From positions 248,001-312,000 of the forward strand of contig NZ_OY781884.1 in assembly GCF_963677155.1 (NCBI RefSeq): 64,000 nt of DNA. Direction: 5' to 3'. Source of the stretch: an uncultured Draconibacterium sp. GTDB lineage: Bacteria > Bacteroidota > Bacteroidia > Bacteroidales > Prolixibacteraceae. The translations under genes were made by a program, and so were the position numbers. The notes under the pieces are model-generated. The model made no database searches. It saw only the letters and a list, made by a program, of their open reading frames with translations, and had not been told where the DNA came from. Shown here one piece after another: positions 1 to 9,114 of this stretch (its first letter is position 1; each line of letters starts with the position of its first letter).

Positions 1-198
1 GCTTATACACATACATCGGTAGCTATACGCGATGCCATTGCAGGAATAAAAACACCTGTTGTTGAAGTACATATTTCAAATACGCTTACTCGCGAAGATT
101 TCAGACATAAATCACTTATTGGCCCGGTATGTAAAGGATGCATTATGGGATTTGGTCTTGAATCGTACCGATTGGCAATTCAAAGTTTCGTAAATTGA
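1..198 (+). CDS. aroQ: 3-dehydroquinate dehydratase type II, C-terminal part (5' end outside window)
   Basis: The first 65 codons of the window are open and end in TGA at 196-198. The residues [12 protein letters not shown] followed by EVHISN match the C-terminal half of type II dehydroquinases, which convert 3-dehydroquinate to 3-dehydroshikimate in the shikimate pathway. The His of EVHISN is the family's second conserved histidine. The N-terminal lid loop and catalytic Tyr lie before the window. A gap of about 100 bp with its own promoter-like box separates it from pyk. Confidence 0.9.
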   Translation, partial: AYTHTSVAIRDAIAGIKTPVVEVHISNTLTREDFRHKSLIGPVCKGCIMGFGLESYRLAIQSFVN

Positions 199-239
199 AA
201 TTTAATCTATACTCTCTATTAAATTTAATCGTTGATTAA

Positions 240-280
240 ATTTAATTTAACCGTTAAATCGGGTTTTATTGTACTTTTGC
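240..280 (+). promoter_or_regulatory. Bacteroidota-type promoter of pyk
   Basis: TACTTTTG at 272-279 fits the TAnnTTTG -7 box of the Bacteroidota housekeeping sigma factor, about 20 bp before the pyk ATG. The upstream sequence is AT-rich with repeated TTAAATTTAAT words. No good -33 TTTG is obvious. Confidence 0.55.
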
Positions 281-300
281 GCCCTTAAAATTTAGAAATA

Positions 301-1719
301 ATGAGACAGACCAAAATTGTTGCAACGATATCAGATCAAAGATGTGATGTAGATTTTATACAATCACTTTATGATGCCGGGCTGAATGTTGCCCGTATTA
401 ACACCGCCCATATTACTCCCGAAAGCGGGAAAGTTATGGTTGATAATATTCGCGCGGTTTCAGACAAAATTGCAATTCTTGTTGACACCAAAGGCCCAGA
501 AATAAGAACATGTCAAACTCTTTCGGACACAGAAGTTAAGGAAGGAGAACTGGTTACACTTTCATACTCTACCGGAGTACTGGATAATGTACAAAACATT
601 TGTGTAAACTACAAAGGTTTTGTAAACGACCTGAATGTTGGCAACAAAATTCTTGTGGACGACGGCGAAACTGAATTTGAAGTAGTTGAAAAACACATTC
701 AATATTTATTGTGTAGAGTTTGTAACTCAGGCGTTATTAAAAAACGAAAAAGTATTAATGTACCCGGCGTAGAAATTAAATTACCATCGCTGACTGAACG
801 CGACGTGGAATTTATTCGCTTTGCTGCTGAAAACGAACTCGATTTTATTGCGCACTCATTTGTACGCCATAAGGAAGATGTTAATGACGTTCAGAAAATT
901 CTGGATGAACATAACAGCCCTATTAAGATTATTGCCAAAATTGAAAACATGGAGGGTGTTGACAATATTGACGAGATATTAGAATACGCTTATGGTATTA
1001 TGGTAGCACGTGGCGATCTGGGTATTGAACTTCCTGAATCGAAAATCCCATCGATTCAACGGAACCTGGTTCGTCGTGCAATATTGTTCCAAAAACCGGT
1101 TATTATTGCCACGCAAATGTTGCACACCATGATTGAGCACCCAAGACCAACACGTGCCGAGGTGAGCGATGTAGCAAGTGCTATCTACATGGGAACCGAT
1201 GCGATAATGTTAAGTGGCGAAACAGCTTACGGAAAGTATCCTGTTGAAGCCGTTAAAGCGATGGATAAAATTGCACAGGAGGTTGAACCGGACCGCGACC
1301 GTCGCGAACTGACTGTACCACTTAAATCAGATATTCCGGCTTATCTGGCACAATCGGCTATACGGGCTGCACGCGAATTAAAACCCGATGCAATTGTTAC
1401 ATCAACCACTACAGGAAAAACAGGACGCTACCTGTCATCACACCGTCCGTTTTACCCGGTTTTCGTAAAATGTCACTCGCAACGTGTGATGCGCCAACTG
1501 GCACTATCATTTGGAATTCATCCTTCGTTCCTTGAAGCAAAAAAGAACAAGATGAAAATCCAGAAAGCAGCCGTTCAGGAATTGGTTAATCAAGGAACAA
1601 TTAATATGGACGACCTGGTAATTTATGTAGGTGGACGTTTTGGCGAAGATGCAGGTGCATCATTCATCGAAATATCAACTGCCGACAGGTTATTCATGAA
1701 ACCAAAGGAATTAAGTTAA
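301..1719 (+). CDS. pyk: pyruvate kinase
   Basis: Catalyses phosphoenolpyruvate plus ADP to pyruvate plus ATP in the cytoplasm. The 472 residues match a normal single-chain pyruvate kinase. The N-terminal RQTKIVATI and NVARINTAH, the DTKGPEIRT segment (about residues 62-70), AKIENMEGVDN (about 210-220), MVARGDLGIELP and the signature around HPRPTRAEVSDVA and MLSGETA are all present. The C-terminal allosteric domain is complete. It starts with ATG just after a TAnnTTTG box and ends at a strong bidirectional terminator, so it is probably monocistronic. Confidence 0.97.
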   Translation: MRQTKIVATISDQRCDVDFIQSLYDAGLNVARINTAHITPESGKVMVDNIRAVSDKIAILVDTKGPEIRTCQTLSDTEVKEGELVTLSYSTGVLDNVQNICVNYKGFVNDLNVGNKILVDDGETEFEVVEKHIQYLLCRVCNSGVIKKRKSINVPGVEIKLPSLTERDVEFIRFAAENELDFIAHSFVRHKEDVNDVQKILDEHNSPIKIIAKIENMEGVDNIDEILEYAYGIMVARGDLGIELPESKIPSIQRNLVRRAILFQKPVIIATQMLHTMIEHPRPTRAEVSDVASAIYMGTDAIMLSGETAYGKYPVEAVKAMDKIAQEVEPDRDRRELTVPLKSDIPAYLAQSAIRAARELKPDAIVTSTTTGKTGRYLSSHRPFYPVFVKCHSQRVMRQLALSFGIHPSFLEAKKNKMKIQKAAVQELVNQGTINMDDLVIYVGGRFGEDAGASFIEISTADRLFMKPKELS

Positions 1720-1736
1720 CAACGATTTTACTCCAT

Positions 1737-1780
1737 AAAAAAAGCCTTGCTTCTTTATAGAAACAAGGCTTTTTCTTTTT
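1737..1780. terminator. bidirectional intrinsic terminator between pyk and lolA
   Basis: AAAAAGCCTTG and CAAGGCTTTTT form an 11-bp stem around a short loop. It is flanked by A-runs on one side and T-runs on the other, so it can serve both convergent genes. Confidence 0.9.
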
Positions 1781-1791
1781 GTATGAATTCT

Positions 1792-2442
1792 TTATCGGAA
1801 GTCAATAACTTCTACGTCATCGTGGTTGGCAGCATTAAAAACAAATTCCGAATCATCAAAACCGGCATTTGTATCCATTTCTTTTACCAGAATTCCATAC
1901 AAGTTTCCATCGGTACTGTGCAGTGTTGCCGAGTGAATCATCATTTCAGCCTTATCAATAGCCACTTCAATCATGGTTACATCGTAAGTATCCGAATCAG
2001 GGAAAAGATTGATATGATAAAGCGTTTTTCCACCTTCCGTTTTTTCATCCACAAACTCGGAACGAAAACCGCGTTCGTAAATACTGAACAACGACGAAGG
2101 ATCCATTAATTCACTACTTTCATCGTCGATATTAGAAATGGTTACCTGGTTACCGTCTTTCATGTAATTCCAGATTGTTTCGCCATTTGAAAATACTTCA
2201 ACTCCCAAATCGGGTAGTTGCACACAATATTTCTGCCCTTTTATTTTTATAGTGCCGGCATTTGTTTCGTCGATGTCCATTTCCTCATTAACCATTGAAA
2301 AAACAAAACTAGCTGACATCGACTTAATATCTTTTGTTTTGGCACTTACTTCATCCAGAATTTTTTTGGCCTTTGCATCACTCTGCGACCATCCTAAGGT
2401 TGCTACCATAACCAGCGCAACCATCAATACTATTCTCTTCAT
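1792..2442 (-). CDS. LolA-like outer-membrane lipoprotein carrier
   Basis: A 216-residue protein with an N-terminal signal peptide (KRIVLMVALVMVATLGWSQ) and the LolA fold pattern: an amphipathic helix with KKILDEVSAKTKDIKSMSA, then strands with KGQKYCVQLPDLGVEVFSNG and WNYMKDGNQVTI. LolA proteins shuttle lipoproteins across the periplasm. It is transcribed away from ftsK, 103 bp downstream of it, and an ftsK-lolA pair is a common arrangement in Bacteroidota, so the two are probably one transcription unit. The assignment to the LolA family is firm; the exact substrate is inferred. Confidence 0.85.
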   Translation of the reverse strand: MKRIVLMVALVMVATLGWSQSDAKAKKILDEVSAKTKDIKSMSASFVFSMVNEEMDIDETNAGTIKIKGQKYCVQLPDLGVEVFSNGETIWNYMKDGNQVTISNIDDESSELMDPSSLFSIYERGFRSEFVDEKTEGGKTLYHINLFPDSDTYDVTMIEVAIDKAEMMIHSATLHSTDGNLYGILVKEMDTNAGFDDSEFVFNAANHDDVEVIDFR

Positions 2443-2545
2443 TCGTTTTACTATTGTACTATTCCTATGTCAGAAAATGAAAACGCTACGATCTTTTCGC
2501 CCAAATGTGTAAATCCCGGTCACGTATCACCCTCAAAAATTAATT

Positions 2546-4993
2546 CTACAAACTATTCAATAACTGTTCCAAACTATATTCATCCTGAAGCAAAACCTGC
2601 CGGGCCTTACTTCCTTCGCTTGGTCCTACCACTCCGGCAGCCTCCAATTGATCCATTAAACGCCCCGCACGATTGTAACCAATAGAGAATTTCCGCTGAA
2701 TCATCGATGTCGATCCCATTTGGTTCATCACCACTACGCGCGCTGCATCATCAAATAACTCATCGCGGTTACGCAAATCCACTTCTCCCGGCCCGGGTTC
2801 TTCATCGCCTGCATATTCGGGCAACAAAAATGCCGTTGGATATCCGCGTTGATCACCGATAAATTCAACAATGCGTTCTACTTCAGGTGTGTCAACAAAA
2901 GCACATTGTACGCGCGTCATTTCACTTCCCTGCGAAATAAGCATATCTCCGCGTCCGATAAGCTGGTTCGCACCCGGCGAATCCAAAATGGTTCGCGAGT
3001 CAATCATCGATGCAACTTTAAACGCAATACGCGCCGGGAAGTTCGCCTTAATTACACCGGTAATAATATTGGTTGACGGGCGCTGTGTAGCAATAATCAT
3101 ATGAATACCAACAGCCCTTGCCAGCTGAGCAATTCGTGCAATTGGCAATTCAATCTCTTTTCCGGCAGTCATAATCAGGTCGGCAAACTCATCGATGATC
3201 ACGACGATGTATGGCATAAAACGATGCCCTTTCTCCGGATTCAATCGGCGCGATATAAATTTCTTATTATATTCCTTAATATTACGCGCCTGGGCGGCTT
3301 TCAGCAGATCGTAACGCGCATCCATTTCTACGTTTATCGAATTCAGCGTATTTTTCACTTTCTGAATATCGGTAATCACCGGCTCTTCCGCATCGGGTAA
3401 CTTTGCCAGGTAGTGTTTTTCCAACACCGAATAAATATTCAGCTCAACCTTTTTCGGATCGATAAAAACAAACTTCAACTGCGACGGATGTTTTTTGTAT
3501 AGCAACGAAGTAATGATCACATTTATACCTACCGATTTACCCTGTCCGGTAGCTCCGGCAACAAGAATATGGGGCATTTTAGCCAGATCGAATATAAAGG
3601 TTTCGTTCGAAATGGTTTTTCCCAGCGCAACCGGTAATTCTGCTTTACTTTCCTGAAATTTCTTTGAACGTACAATAGAATGCATCGACACCGTTTCAGG
3701 ATTCTGATTTGGCACCTCAATACCAATGGTCCCGCGCCCCGGAATTGGCGCTATAATACGAATTCCTAAAGCCGCCAGACTCAACGCAATGTCATCTTCA
3801 AGATTTTTAATCTTCGAGATACGTACACCTGGAGCCGGAACAATTTCGTAAAGTGTAATTGTTGGACCGATTGTGGCTCTGATCTTTGTTATCTCGATTT
3901 TATAATGACGAAGCGTTTCAACAATTTTATTCTTGTTGGCTACCAGTTCTTCATTCTTTACTTCGGCATTGCCAAACTGATGATCTTCCAGCTGATCGAG
4001 TGAAGGAAACTTGTAACTCGCCAAATCCAGGGTTGGATCATAATCTTCCAATTCCTCCGGCTCCTTTCCATCCGACTCTTCTTCCTTATGCTTTGGAGCA
4101 ACCGTTAAATTCAGGTCATCCTCTTTTTTTATCGGAATCACCTCAATATCATCTTCAGGCTCCTCTTCGGACTGGGCTATTTCAATATCGTCGTCTTCTG
4201 CCTTCGGCTCATCATGAGGCAACTCATCCTTATCATCCGACTCAAAAATAGCTTTAACTACATCATCGTCATCTTCTATTATTTTTGTTATCGATTCTTC
4301 GCCTTCAACCTCTTCACTCGAAGTAGCTCCTTCATCTCTTTCTTCTTCATCCTGCCCGGTTTCATGCGAGTTCTTTTTCAGCAGCCCTTTCAGCAAATTA
4401 AAAGCACCATCGAAACGAACGACGATAATTGCCAATCCGGAAATGAATAACAGAAATACAAGCCCTACAATACCGATCAGCGAACGCAACCAGTTGCTTA
4501 GAACAAAACCATAATGGCCTCCCCAATAGATGGCCGATCCGGCATCGGTTTTATTAAAGAATAATCCCAGCGCCACCGAAAACCAAATTATGCAAATAAT
4601 ACTATACCATACACTTTTCAGATAGTTTCCTGTTTTTCGACCTAAAATCCGTGCTCCGCTAATGGCCATTAAATACACAAGTACAAACGATGCCAGTCCA
4701 AACCCTCGGTTCATAATAACTTCCGACAAATAAGCCCCCAGTTTCATCCCTTTATTCTGAGCTTTTACCTCAGTATTGAAAAGGAATTCGCGCCATCCCG
4801 AATCCATTATACTTTGATCGGCTGCACCGTAAAATAAAAACGACACAAAGGAAATTAACAGATAAGCTGCTGCCAATAGCACGAACAACCCGAACAGAAA
4901 ATATAGTTTTTCTCTGTTGAACAAAGGTGTACGCTTCTTTTTGGTACGTTTATTTTTCGATTTTGCTGGCTTTTTCTTCGCTCTAAATGCCAT
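2546..4993 (-). CDS. ftsK: FtsK/SpoIIIE DNA translocase
   Basis: An 815-residue, membrane-anchored hexameric DNA pump for chromosome dimer resolution and segregation at the septum. A Lys-rich N-terminus precedes four hydrophobic helices (about 30-55, 93-113, 127-146, 171-192). A strongly acidic linker (about 205-330) follows, then the motor domain with Walker A GATGQGKS (about 479-486), Walker B VVIIDEFADL (about 596-605) and ATQRPS. The C-terminal winged-helix gamma domain (DDAARVVVMNQMGSTSMIQ, YNRAGRLMDQLE) is present, so DNA-sequence-directed translocation is likely. The 5' end faces a 440-bp divergent gap shared with arcC. Confidence 0.96.
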   Translation of the reverse strand: MAFRAKKKPAKSKNKRTKKKRTPLFNREKLYFLFGLFVLLAAAYLLISFVSFLFYGAADQSIMDSGWREFLFNTEVKAQNKGMKLGAYLSEVIMNRGFGLASFVLVYLMAISGARILGRKTGNYLKSVWYSIICIIWFSVALGLFFNKTDAGSAIYWGGHYGFVLSNWLRSLIGIVGLVFLLFISGLAIIVVRFDGAFNLLKGLLKKNSHETGQDEEERDEGATSSEEVEGEESITKIIEDDDDVVKAIFESDDKDELPHDEPKAEDDDIEIAQSEEEPEDDIEVIPIKKEDDLNLTVAPKHKEEESDGKEPEELEDYDPTLDLASYKFPSLDQLEDHQFGNAEVKNEELVANKNKIVETLRHYKIEITKIRATIGPTITLYEIVPAPGVRISKIKNLEDDIALSLAALGIRIIAPIPGRGTIGIEVPNQNPETVSMHSIVRSKKFQESKAELPVALGKTISNETFIFDLAKMPHILVAGATGQGKSVGINVIITSLLYKKHPSQLKFVFIDPKKVELNIYSVLEKHYLAKLPDAEEPVITDIQKVKNTLNSINVEMDARYDLLKAAQARNIKEYNKKFISRRLNPEKGHRFMPYIVVIIDEFADLIMTAGKEIELPIARIAQLARAVGIHMIIATQRPSTNIITGVIKANFPARIAFKVASMIDSRTILDSPGANQLIGRGDMLISQGSEMTRVQCAFVDTPEVERIVEFIGDQRGYPTAFLLPEYAGDEEPGPGEVDLRNRDELFDDAARVVVMNQMGSTSMIQRKFSIGYNRAGRLMDQLEAAGVVGPSEGSKARQVLLQDEYSLEQLLNSL

Positions 4994-5436
4994 GGAATTA
5001 TTTTTAATCCGAATTTTTATTCACACAAATTTTCAATATAACGATTAAGTTTCATTTCAATTTCTGAGTTTCCAAAAATCATTCAACAAAATCGACTCTA
5101 ACAGCTAAACAACAACATTATTCCTTTTAAAACTGAATAATGTGGGTTAAATTGCCCGCAAATTTAACTAAAAAAACTCAGGTAGAAGTTATGCCTGCTT
5201 GCGAATTCCTGCAATCATTTCAAGAAAAAAGTGTTAATAATCGATGGTTGTTTTATTGCAATTTGAAAGTATACCCGCCACCTGTTTTCCGAATTAATAA
5301 ATCAATCTAAAAAAGCTGTTTTTAAATAGCACAAACAACACAAAACCAAGTACTAACCCATTTCTTTTTATGCTTTGTTTTTCTATGTTTGTTAAGAGTT
5401 TGATTCTTTTTTCAGACTACTTAATTAACTATACCA
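4994..5436. promoter_or_regulatory. divergent intergenic region between ftsK and arcC
   Basis: 443 bp without a convincing ORF, AT-rich. On the plus strand TATGTTTG at 5384-5391 fits the TAnnTTTG -7 box and would start arcC transcription about 40 nt before its ATG. A matching ftsK promoter on the minus strand could not be placed with confidence. No operator-like inverted repeat was evident. Confidence 0.5.
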
Positions 5437-6429
5437 ATGAAGAAACGAGCTGTTGTTGCTTTGGGCGGAAACGCCATTCTGCGCGGGAACGAAGAAGGAA
5501 CCATCGTTCAGCAGGAAAAAAATGTAACCGATACACTTGAAAACCTGGTGCCACTACTACGCGATGGTTACGAACTGGTACTTACGCACGGCAACGGACC
5601 GCAGGTAGGCAATATATTAATGCGTAACGACGCCGGCGAACAACTTTATAACATCGCCCCCATGCCACTAAACATTTGCGTGGCCGATTCGCAGGGTGGT
5701 ATTGGTTTTATGATTGAGCGGATGATGCGCAACGTCCTCAACAAACACGGTATCGACAAAAATGTAATTTCTATGGTTACACTGGTTGAGATCGATGCTA
5801 ATGATCCTGCGTTTCAAAAACCATCGAAACGTATCGGAAAAGTATACAACAAAGCAGAAGCAAACAGACTGGCCGAACAGAAAGGCTGGGATTTTAAACC
5901 AACATCAAAAAGCAAAGACGGATACCGGCGGGTTGTCCCCTCGCCCACGCCCGTTGACATTGTAAATAAAGACATCATCCGTCAACTGCTCGAAAACGGC
6001 AATATCGTTATTGCTGCCGGAGGCGGTGGTATTCCTGTATATTTTGATGAAAACAAAGATGTGCGGACATTGGATGCGGTAATCGACAAAGATATGGCCT
6101 CGGGTATGCTGGCCACCAATATCGATGCTGATGAGCTCTACATTCTTACCGACATACCTTTTATATACAAAAACTTCGGGGAGGAAACACAGCAGAAACT
6201 GGAATTTTTAAATTATTCAGACACCCTGAAACATCTTGGAAATGGTACATTTGCAGAAGGAACGATGGAGCCCAAAATAAAAGCCTGCCTAAACTTTATA
6301 AAAAACGGTGGTAGCAAAAGTATTATCACCGAAGCCACCAAACTGGCGGACAAAAGTTACGGCTCAAAAATTACAATGAATTACGACGATTTAGAAAAAA
6401 AACGTACAATAAACAACCATGATAAATAA
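5437..6429 (+). CDS. arcC: carbamate kinase
   Basis: 330 residues of the amino-acid kinase fold. Normally makes ATP and carbamate (ammonia plus CO2) from ADP and carbamoyl phosphate, the last step of the arginine deiminase route. [14 protein letters not shown] at the N-terminus, [10 protein letters not shown] (about 50-59), the VVPSPTP segment and AAGGGGIPV (about 193-201) are typical family motifs. The 3' end overlaps the start of the next gene by 11 bp, implying translational coupling. Neither arginine deiminase (arcA) nor the antiporter (arcD) is adjacent. Confidence 0.93.
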   Translation: MKKRAVVALGGNAILRGNEEGTIVQQEKNVTDTLENLVPLLRDGYELVLTHGNGPQVGNILMRNDAGEQLYNIAPMPLNICVADSQGGIGFMIERMMRNVLNKHGIDKNVISMVTLVEIDANDPAFQKPSKRIGKVYNKAEANRLAEQKGWDFKPTSKSKDGYRRVVPSPTPVDIVNKDIIRQLLENGNIVIAAGGGGIPVYFDENKDVRTLDAVIDKDMASGMLATNIDADELYILTDIPFIYKNFGEETQQKLEFLNYSDTLKHLGNGTFAEGTMEPKIKACLNFIKNGGSKSIITEATKLADKSYGSKITMNYDDLEKKRTINNHDK

Positions 6430-7417
6430 TTTAAAAAACAGAAATTTCCTAAAACTACTCGATTTTACTCCCGGGGAAATAACTCAGCTACTTGATCTTG
6501 CAGCAAGTCTAAAGAAGGCGAAATACGAAGGCATAGAAAAACCTTTGCTTTCGGGCAAAAACATTGCGCTGATTTTTGAAAAAGCTTCTACCCGCACACG
6601 CTGTGCTTTCGAAGTAGCGGCTTATGATCAGGGAGCACGTGTTACTTATTTAGGGCCTTCCGGCTCACAGATTGGGCAGAAGGAAACCATGAAAGATACT
6701 GCGCGTGTTTTAGGCAGAATGTACGACGGCATTGAATACCGCGGTTTTGGACAAGACATAGTGGAGGAACTAGGCGAATCTGCAGGCGTTCCGGTCTGGA
6801 ATGGCCTGACGAACGAATTTCACCCGACTCAGATTCTGGCTGATTTCCTCACCATGAAAGAACACGGCAACAAGCCTTTATCGGAAGTAAAATTCTGTTA
6901 CCTGGGTGATGCACGAAATAATATGGGGAATTCACTCATGGTAGGTGCTGCCAAACTGGGAATGGATTTCAGAGCCGCTGCCCCCATAGCTTGTCAACCG
7001 GCTGAAGAATTGCAAGCGGAATGTCGCAAAATAGCAGCTCAAACCGGCGGCAATATTATGATTACCGAAGATGTAGCCACCGCAGTAAAAGACTGTGATT
7101 TTCTGTATACCGACGTATGGGTGTCAATGGGTGAGCCCGACGAAGTATGGCAGGAACGTATAAAACTACTGCTCCCTTACCAGGTAAACACAAAAGCAAT
7201 GAAACTCACCGGGAATCCCGATGTAAAGTTCCTGCACTGCCTACCGGCTTTCCACAACCACGATACAAAAGTTGGCGAACAGATTTATCAAAAATTTGGA
7301 CTGGAAGCCATGGAAGTAACCGAAGAAGTTTTTGAGAGCCAAGCATCGCTGGTATTCGATGAAGCAGAAAACCGCATGCACACCATAAAAGCAGTTATGG
7401 TTGCCACCCTGGCTTAA
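6419..7417 (+). CDS. arcB: ornithine carbamoyltransferase (catabolic type)
   Basis: 332 residues. Exchanges the carbamoyl group between ornithine and citrulline. The carbamoyl-phosphate loop STRTRCAFE (about 57-65), HPTQ (about 133-136) and [11 protein letters not shown] (about 270-280) are present, with the typical length of an OTCase. The [12 protein letters not shown] start and the [12 protein letters not shown] segment look like ArcB/OTC. They do not look like the N-acetyl- or N-succinylornithine transcarbamylases usual in Bacteroidota arginine synthesis. Coupling to carbamate kinase suggests citrulline breakdown to ornithine and ATP. Naming it arcB rather than argF rests on this context. 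Confidence 0.88.
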   Translation: MINNLKNRNFLKLLDFTPGEITQLLDLAASLKKAKYEGIEKPLLSGKNIALIFEKASTRTRCAFEVAAYDQGARVTYLGPSGSQIGQKETMKDTARVLGRMYDGIEYRGFGQDIVEELGESAGVPVWNGLTNEFHPTQILADFLTMKEHGNKPLSEVKFCYLGDARNNMGNSLMVGAAKLGMDFRAAAPIACQPAEELQAECRKIAAQTGGNIMITEDVATAVKDCDFLYTDVWVSMGEPDEVWQERIKLLLPYQVNTKAMKLTGNPDVKFLHCLPAFHNHDTKVGEQIYQKFGLEAMEVTEEVFESQASLVFDEAENRMHTIKAVMVATLA

Positions 7418-7437
7418 GTAAAACCACCATAGATTTT

Positions 7438-7480
7438 AAAGCATTATCTTCGTTTTTTGGAGATGGTGCTTTTTTTAGCT
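7438..7480 (+). terminator. intrinsic terminator after arcB
   Basis: A stem of about 14 bp pairs AAAGCATTATCTTC with GGAGATGGTGCTTT, allowing a few G-U pairs, around a T-rich loop. A run of seven T follows. It lies about 20 bp after the arcB stop. Confidence 0.75.
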
Positions 7481-7601
7481 CCTAGTTGCGAGCCACTATA
7501 CTCGCTTTCAATCTACACCAATCTCACCAACTCAGTGCTCTTTAATCCTTCATCATCACTAATACTTTTCTTCCTTTCAATCCTTTTCCTATTTTTACCT
7601 C

Positions 7602-8411
7602 GTGAAAAATCATTCAACATCCATAACGAGTATACTATTAGCAGCCCTGCTTCTATTCTCCATACAAAGTATAGCGTCGAACGAGAAAAAACAGGAACGA
7701 GTTGCTTTGCTTACATCACACATAAATTCCGGCTATGCTTTTCATAACGATTCGATCCATAAAATTGATTTTCGTTATGCTGATAAAAAAAGAGGATTCA
7801 AACCTTTTATTGCGCCGTCGCTTTTGATTGCCGGAGGAACGATTCTGCATTTTTCCGACTGGAAATATGATATTAATGAGTGGCGTGGGGAACACTTTAA
7901 CTACACAGGCAGCCTGGATGACTATTTACGCTTTGCTCCAATTGCGACAGTTTATTCTTTAAACCTCTTGGAAATAAAGGGAAAAAACAATATTGGCAAC
8001 CAAACCGCTATTTTGGGCAAAAGCATGGTATTGACTACCATCATTACAAAAAGCCTCAAAAGTATTCTGGATGTGAAACGCCCGACAGGCGAACCGCAGT
8101 CGATGCCCTCCGGACATACAGCCATTGTATTTGCAGCAGCCCAATGGATGCACCGCGAATACGGCGAGGTAAGCCCCTGGTACAGCATAGGCGCTTATGT
8201 CTGCGCCAGTACTGTGGGAATCATGCGTATTTCTAAAGGCGCACATTGGGCTTCAGACGTAATGGTTGGCGCTGGTGTAGGAATGATATCCACTGAACTC
8301 ATCTACCTCACCCACCAGTACAAATGGGATCGGCAACACCTGAAAAATCTTGATATTTTTCCTTTTAAAACCGGCAGCCAAAAAGGAATTGCACTGGTCT
8401 ATACGTTCTAG
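7602..8411 (+). CDS. PAP2-family membrane phosphatase
   Basis: 269 residues starting at GTG; no in-frame ATG lies near. A signal-like N-terminus (TSILLAALLLFSIQSIAS) is followed by the three PAP2 signatures: KSILDVKRP (K-x6-RP, about 150), PSGH (about 169-172) and RISKGAHWASD (R-x5-H-x3-D, about 210-220). The family hydrolyses phosphomonoesters or pyrophosphates of lipids such as undecaprenyl pyrophosphate or phosphatidic acid; the substrate here is unknown. Its position before the polysaccharide region would suit recycling of undecaprenyl pyrophosphate, but that is inference. The C-terminus may be a short outer-membrane-type tail. Confidence 0.85.
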   Translation: MKNHSTSITSILLAALLLFSIQSIASNEKKQERVALLTSHINSGYAFHNDSIHKIDFRYADKKRGFKPFIAPSLLIAGGTILHFSDWKYDINEWRGEHFNYTGSLDDYLRFAPIATVYSLNLLEIKGKNNIGNQTAILGKSMVLTTIITKSLKSILDVKRPTGEPQSMPSGHTAIVFAAAQWMHREYGEVSPWYSIGAYVCASTVGIMRISKGAHWASDVMVGAGVGMISTELIYLTHQYKWDRQHLKNLDIFPFKTGSQKGIALVYTF

Positions 8412-8519
8412 ATGCGTAAAAGCGATGATCTTCAAGCCACACATCTTCATTTCACCTGATCTTTGAAAGCCCCCACTCAACTACACTCTTTTCCTTTCAC
8501 CTTTAAACTTTATCCTCTA

Positions 8520-8560
8520 TCCTCTTCTTTTTTTCGTAGTAATTTATATTTTTGTCACAC
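8520..8560 (+). promoter_or_regulatory. promoter of the UpxY-like antiterminator gene
   Basis: TATTTTTG at 8547-8554 fits TAnnTTTG and would give a leader of about 25 nt before the ATG at 8587. A T-rich stretch lies around -33. Confidence 0.5.
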
Positions 8561-8586
8561 ACAAATTCGGATTACGCAGCAGACTA

Positions 8587-9114
8587 ATGGCATCTTTACA
8601 AACTCAAAAACAATGGCATGTGGTTTACACCCGATCCCGGGCGGAAAAAAAGGTGGTACAAGAGCTTAACGCTAACAATATTGAGTGCTTCCTTCCCCTG
8701 CAAAAAAAACTCCGCCAGTGGAAAGACCGCAAAAAATGGGTAGAGACGCCCCTGATTCCAGGCTATTGTTTTGTAAATATTACCCGCAAAGAATACGACA
8801 AAGTACTACAGTTTAATAATGTGGTAAGTTACATCACTTTCGAACGGAAAGCTGCCATTGTTAGCAAGAGTGAGATAGAAGCACTACAGACAATGCTTCA
8901 TCAGTTTGACTTTGAAGTAAACGTAACAATGGAAAATTTCAAACCAGGAAAACAGGTTGAAGTAATCGAAGGACCAATGGTTGGATTAAGTGGAGAACTC
9001 ATAGAGTGCCGGGGCAAAAATAAATTTGCGTTGCGCATTGAACAGATCAACACTTCCTTTTTGGTCGAAATTCCTGCCTCTTACCTGAGTGCGGTGCCGG
9101 AAGCGGTAATTTAA
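8587..9114 (+). CDS. UpxY-type NusG-like transcription antiterminator
   Basis: 175 residues: an N-terminal NGN domain (about 8-105; QWHVVYTRSRAEKKV, PLIPGYCFVNI) and a C-terminal KOW domain (about 118-170; FKPGKQVEVIEGPMVGLSG). It is a NusG paralogue of the RfaH/LoaP/UpxY group rather than housekeeping NusG. UpxY proteins of Bacteroides act on the untranslated leader of their own capsule operon and prevent premature termination. It precedes a 730-bp untranslated stretch containing an ops-like element (9428-9462) that recurs at 14526-14560. This makes it the likely master regulator of the whole 9.4-61 kb region. Confidence 0.9.
   Translation: MASLQTQKQWHVVYTRSRAEKKVVQELNANNIECFLPLQKKLRQWKDRKKWVETPLIPGYCFVNITRKEYDKVLQFNNVVSYITFERKAAIVSKSEIEALQTMLHQFDFEVNVTMENFKPGKQVEVIEGPMVGLSGELIECRGKNKFALRIEQINTSFLVEIPASYLSAVPEAVI

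Noticed and set aside
1747-2109. Open reading frame on the plus strand opposite lolA
   Set aside because: It lies antisense within the LolA-like gene, has no recognisable domain and begins inside the terminator hairpin.
7590-7605. TATTTTTA box as promoter of the PAP2 gene
   Set aside because: It lies only a few bases before the GTG start and would imply a leaderless message; not supported by anything else.
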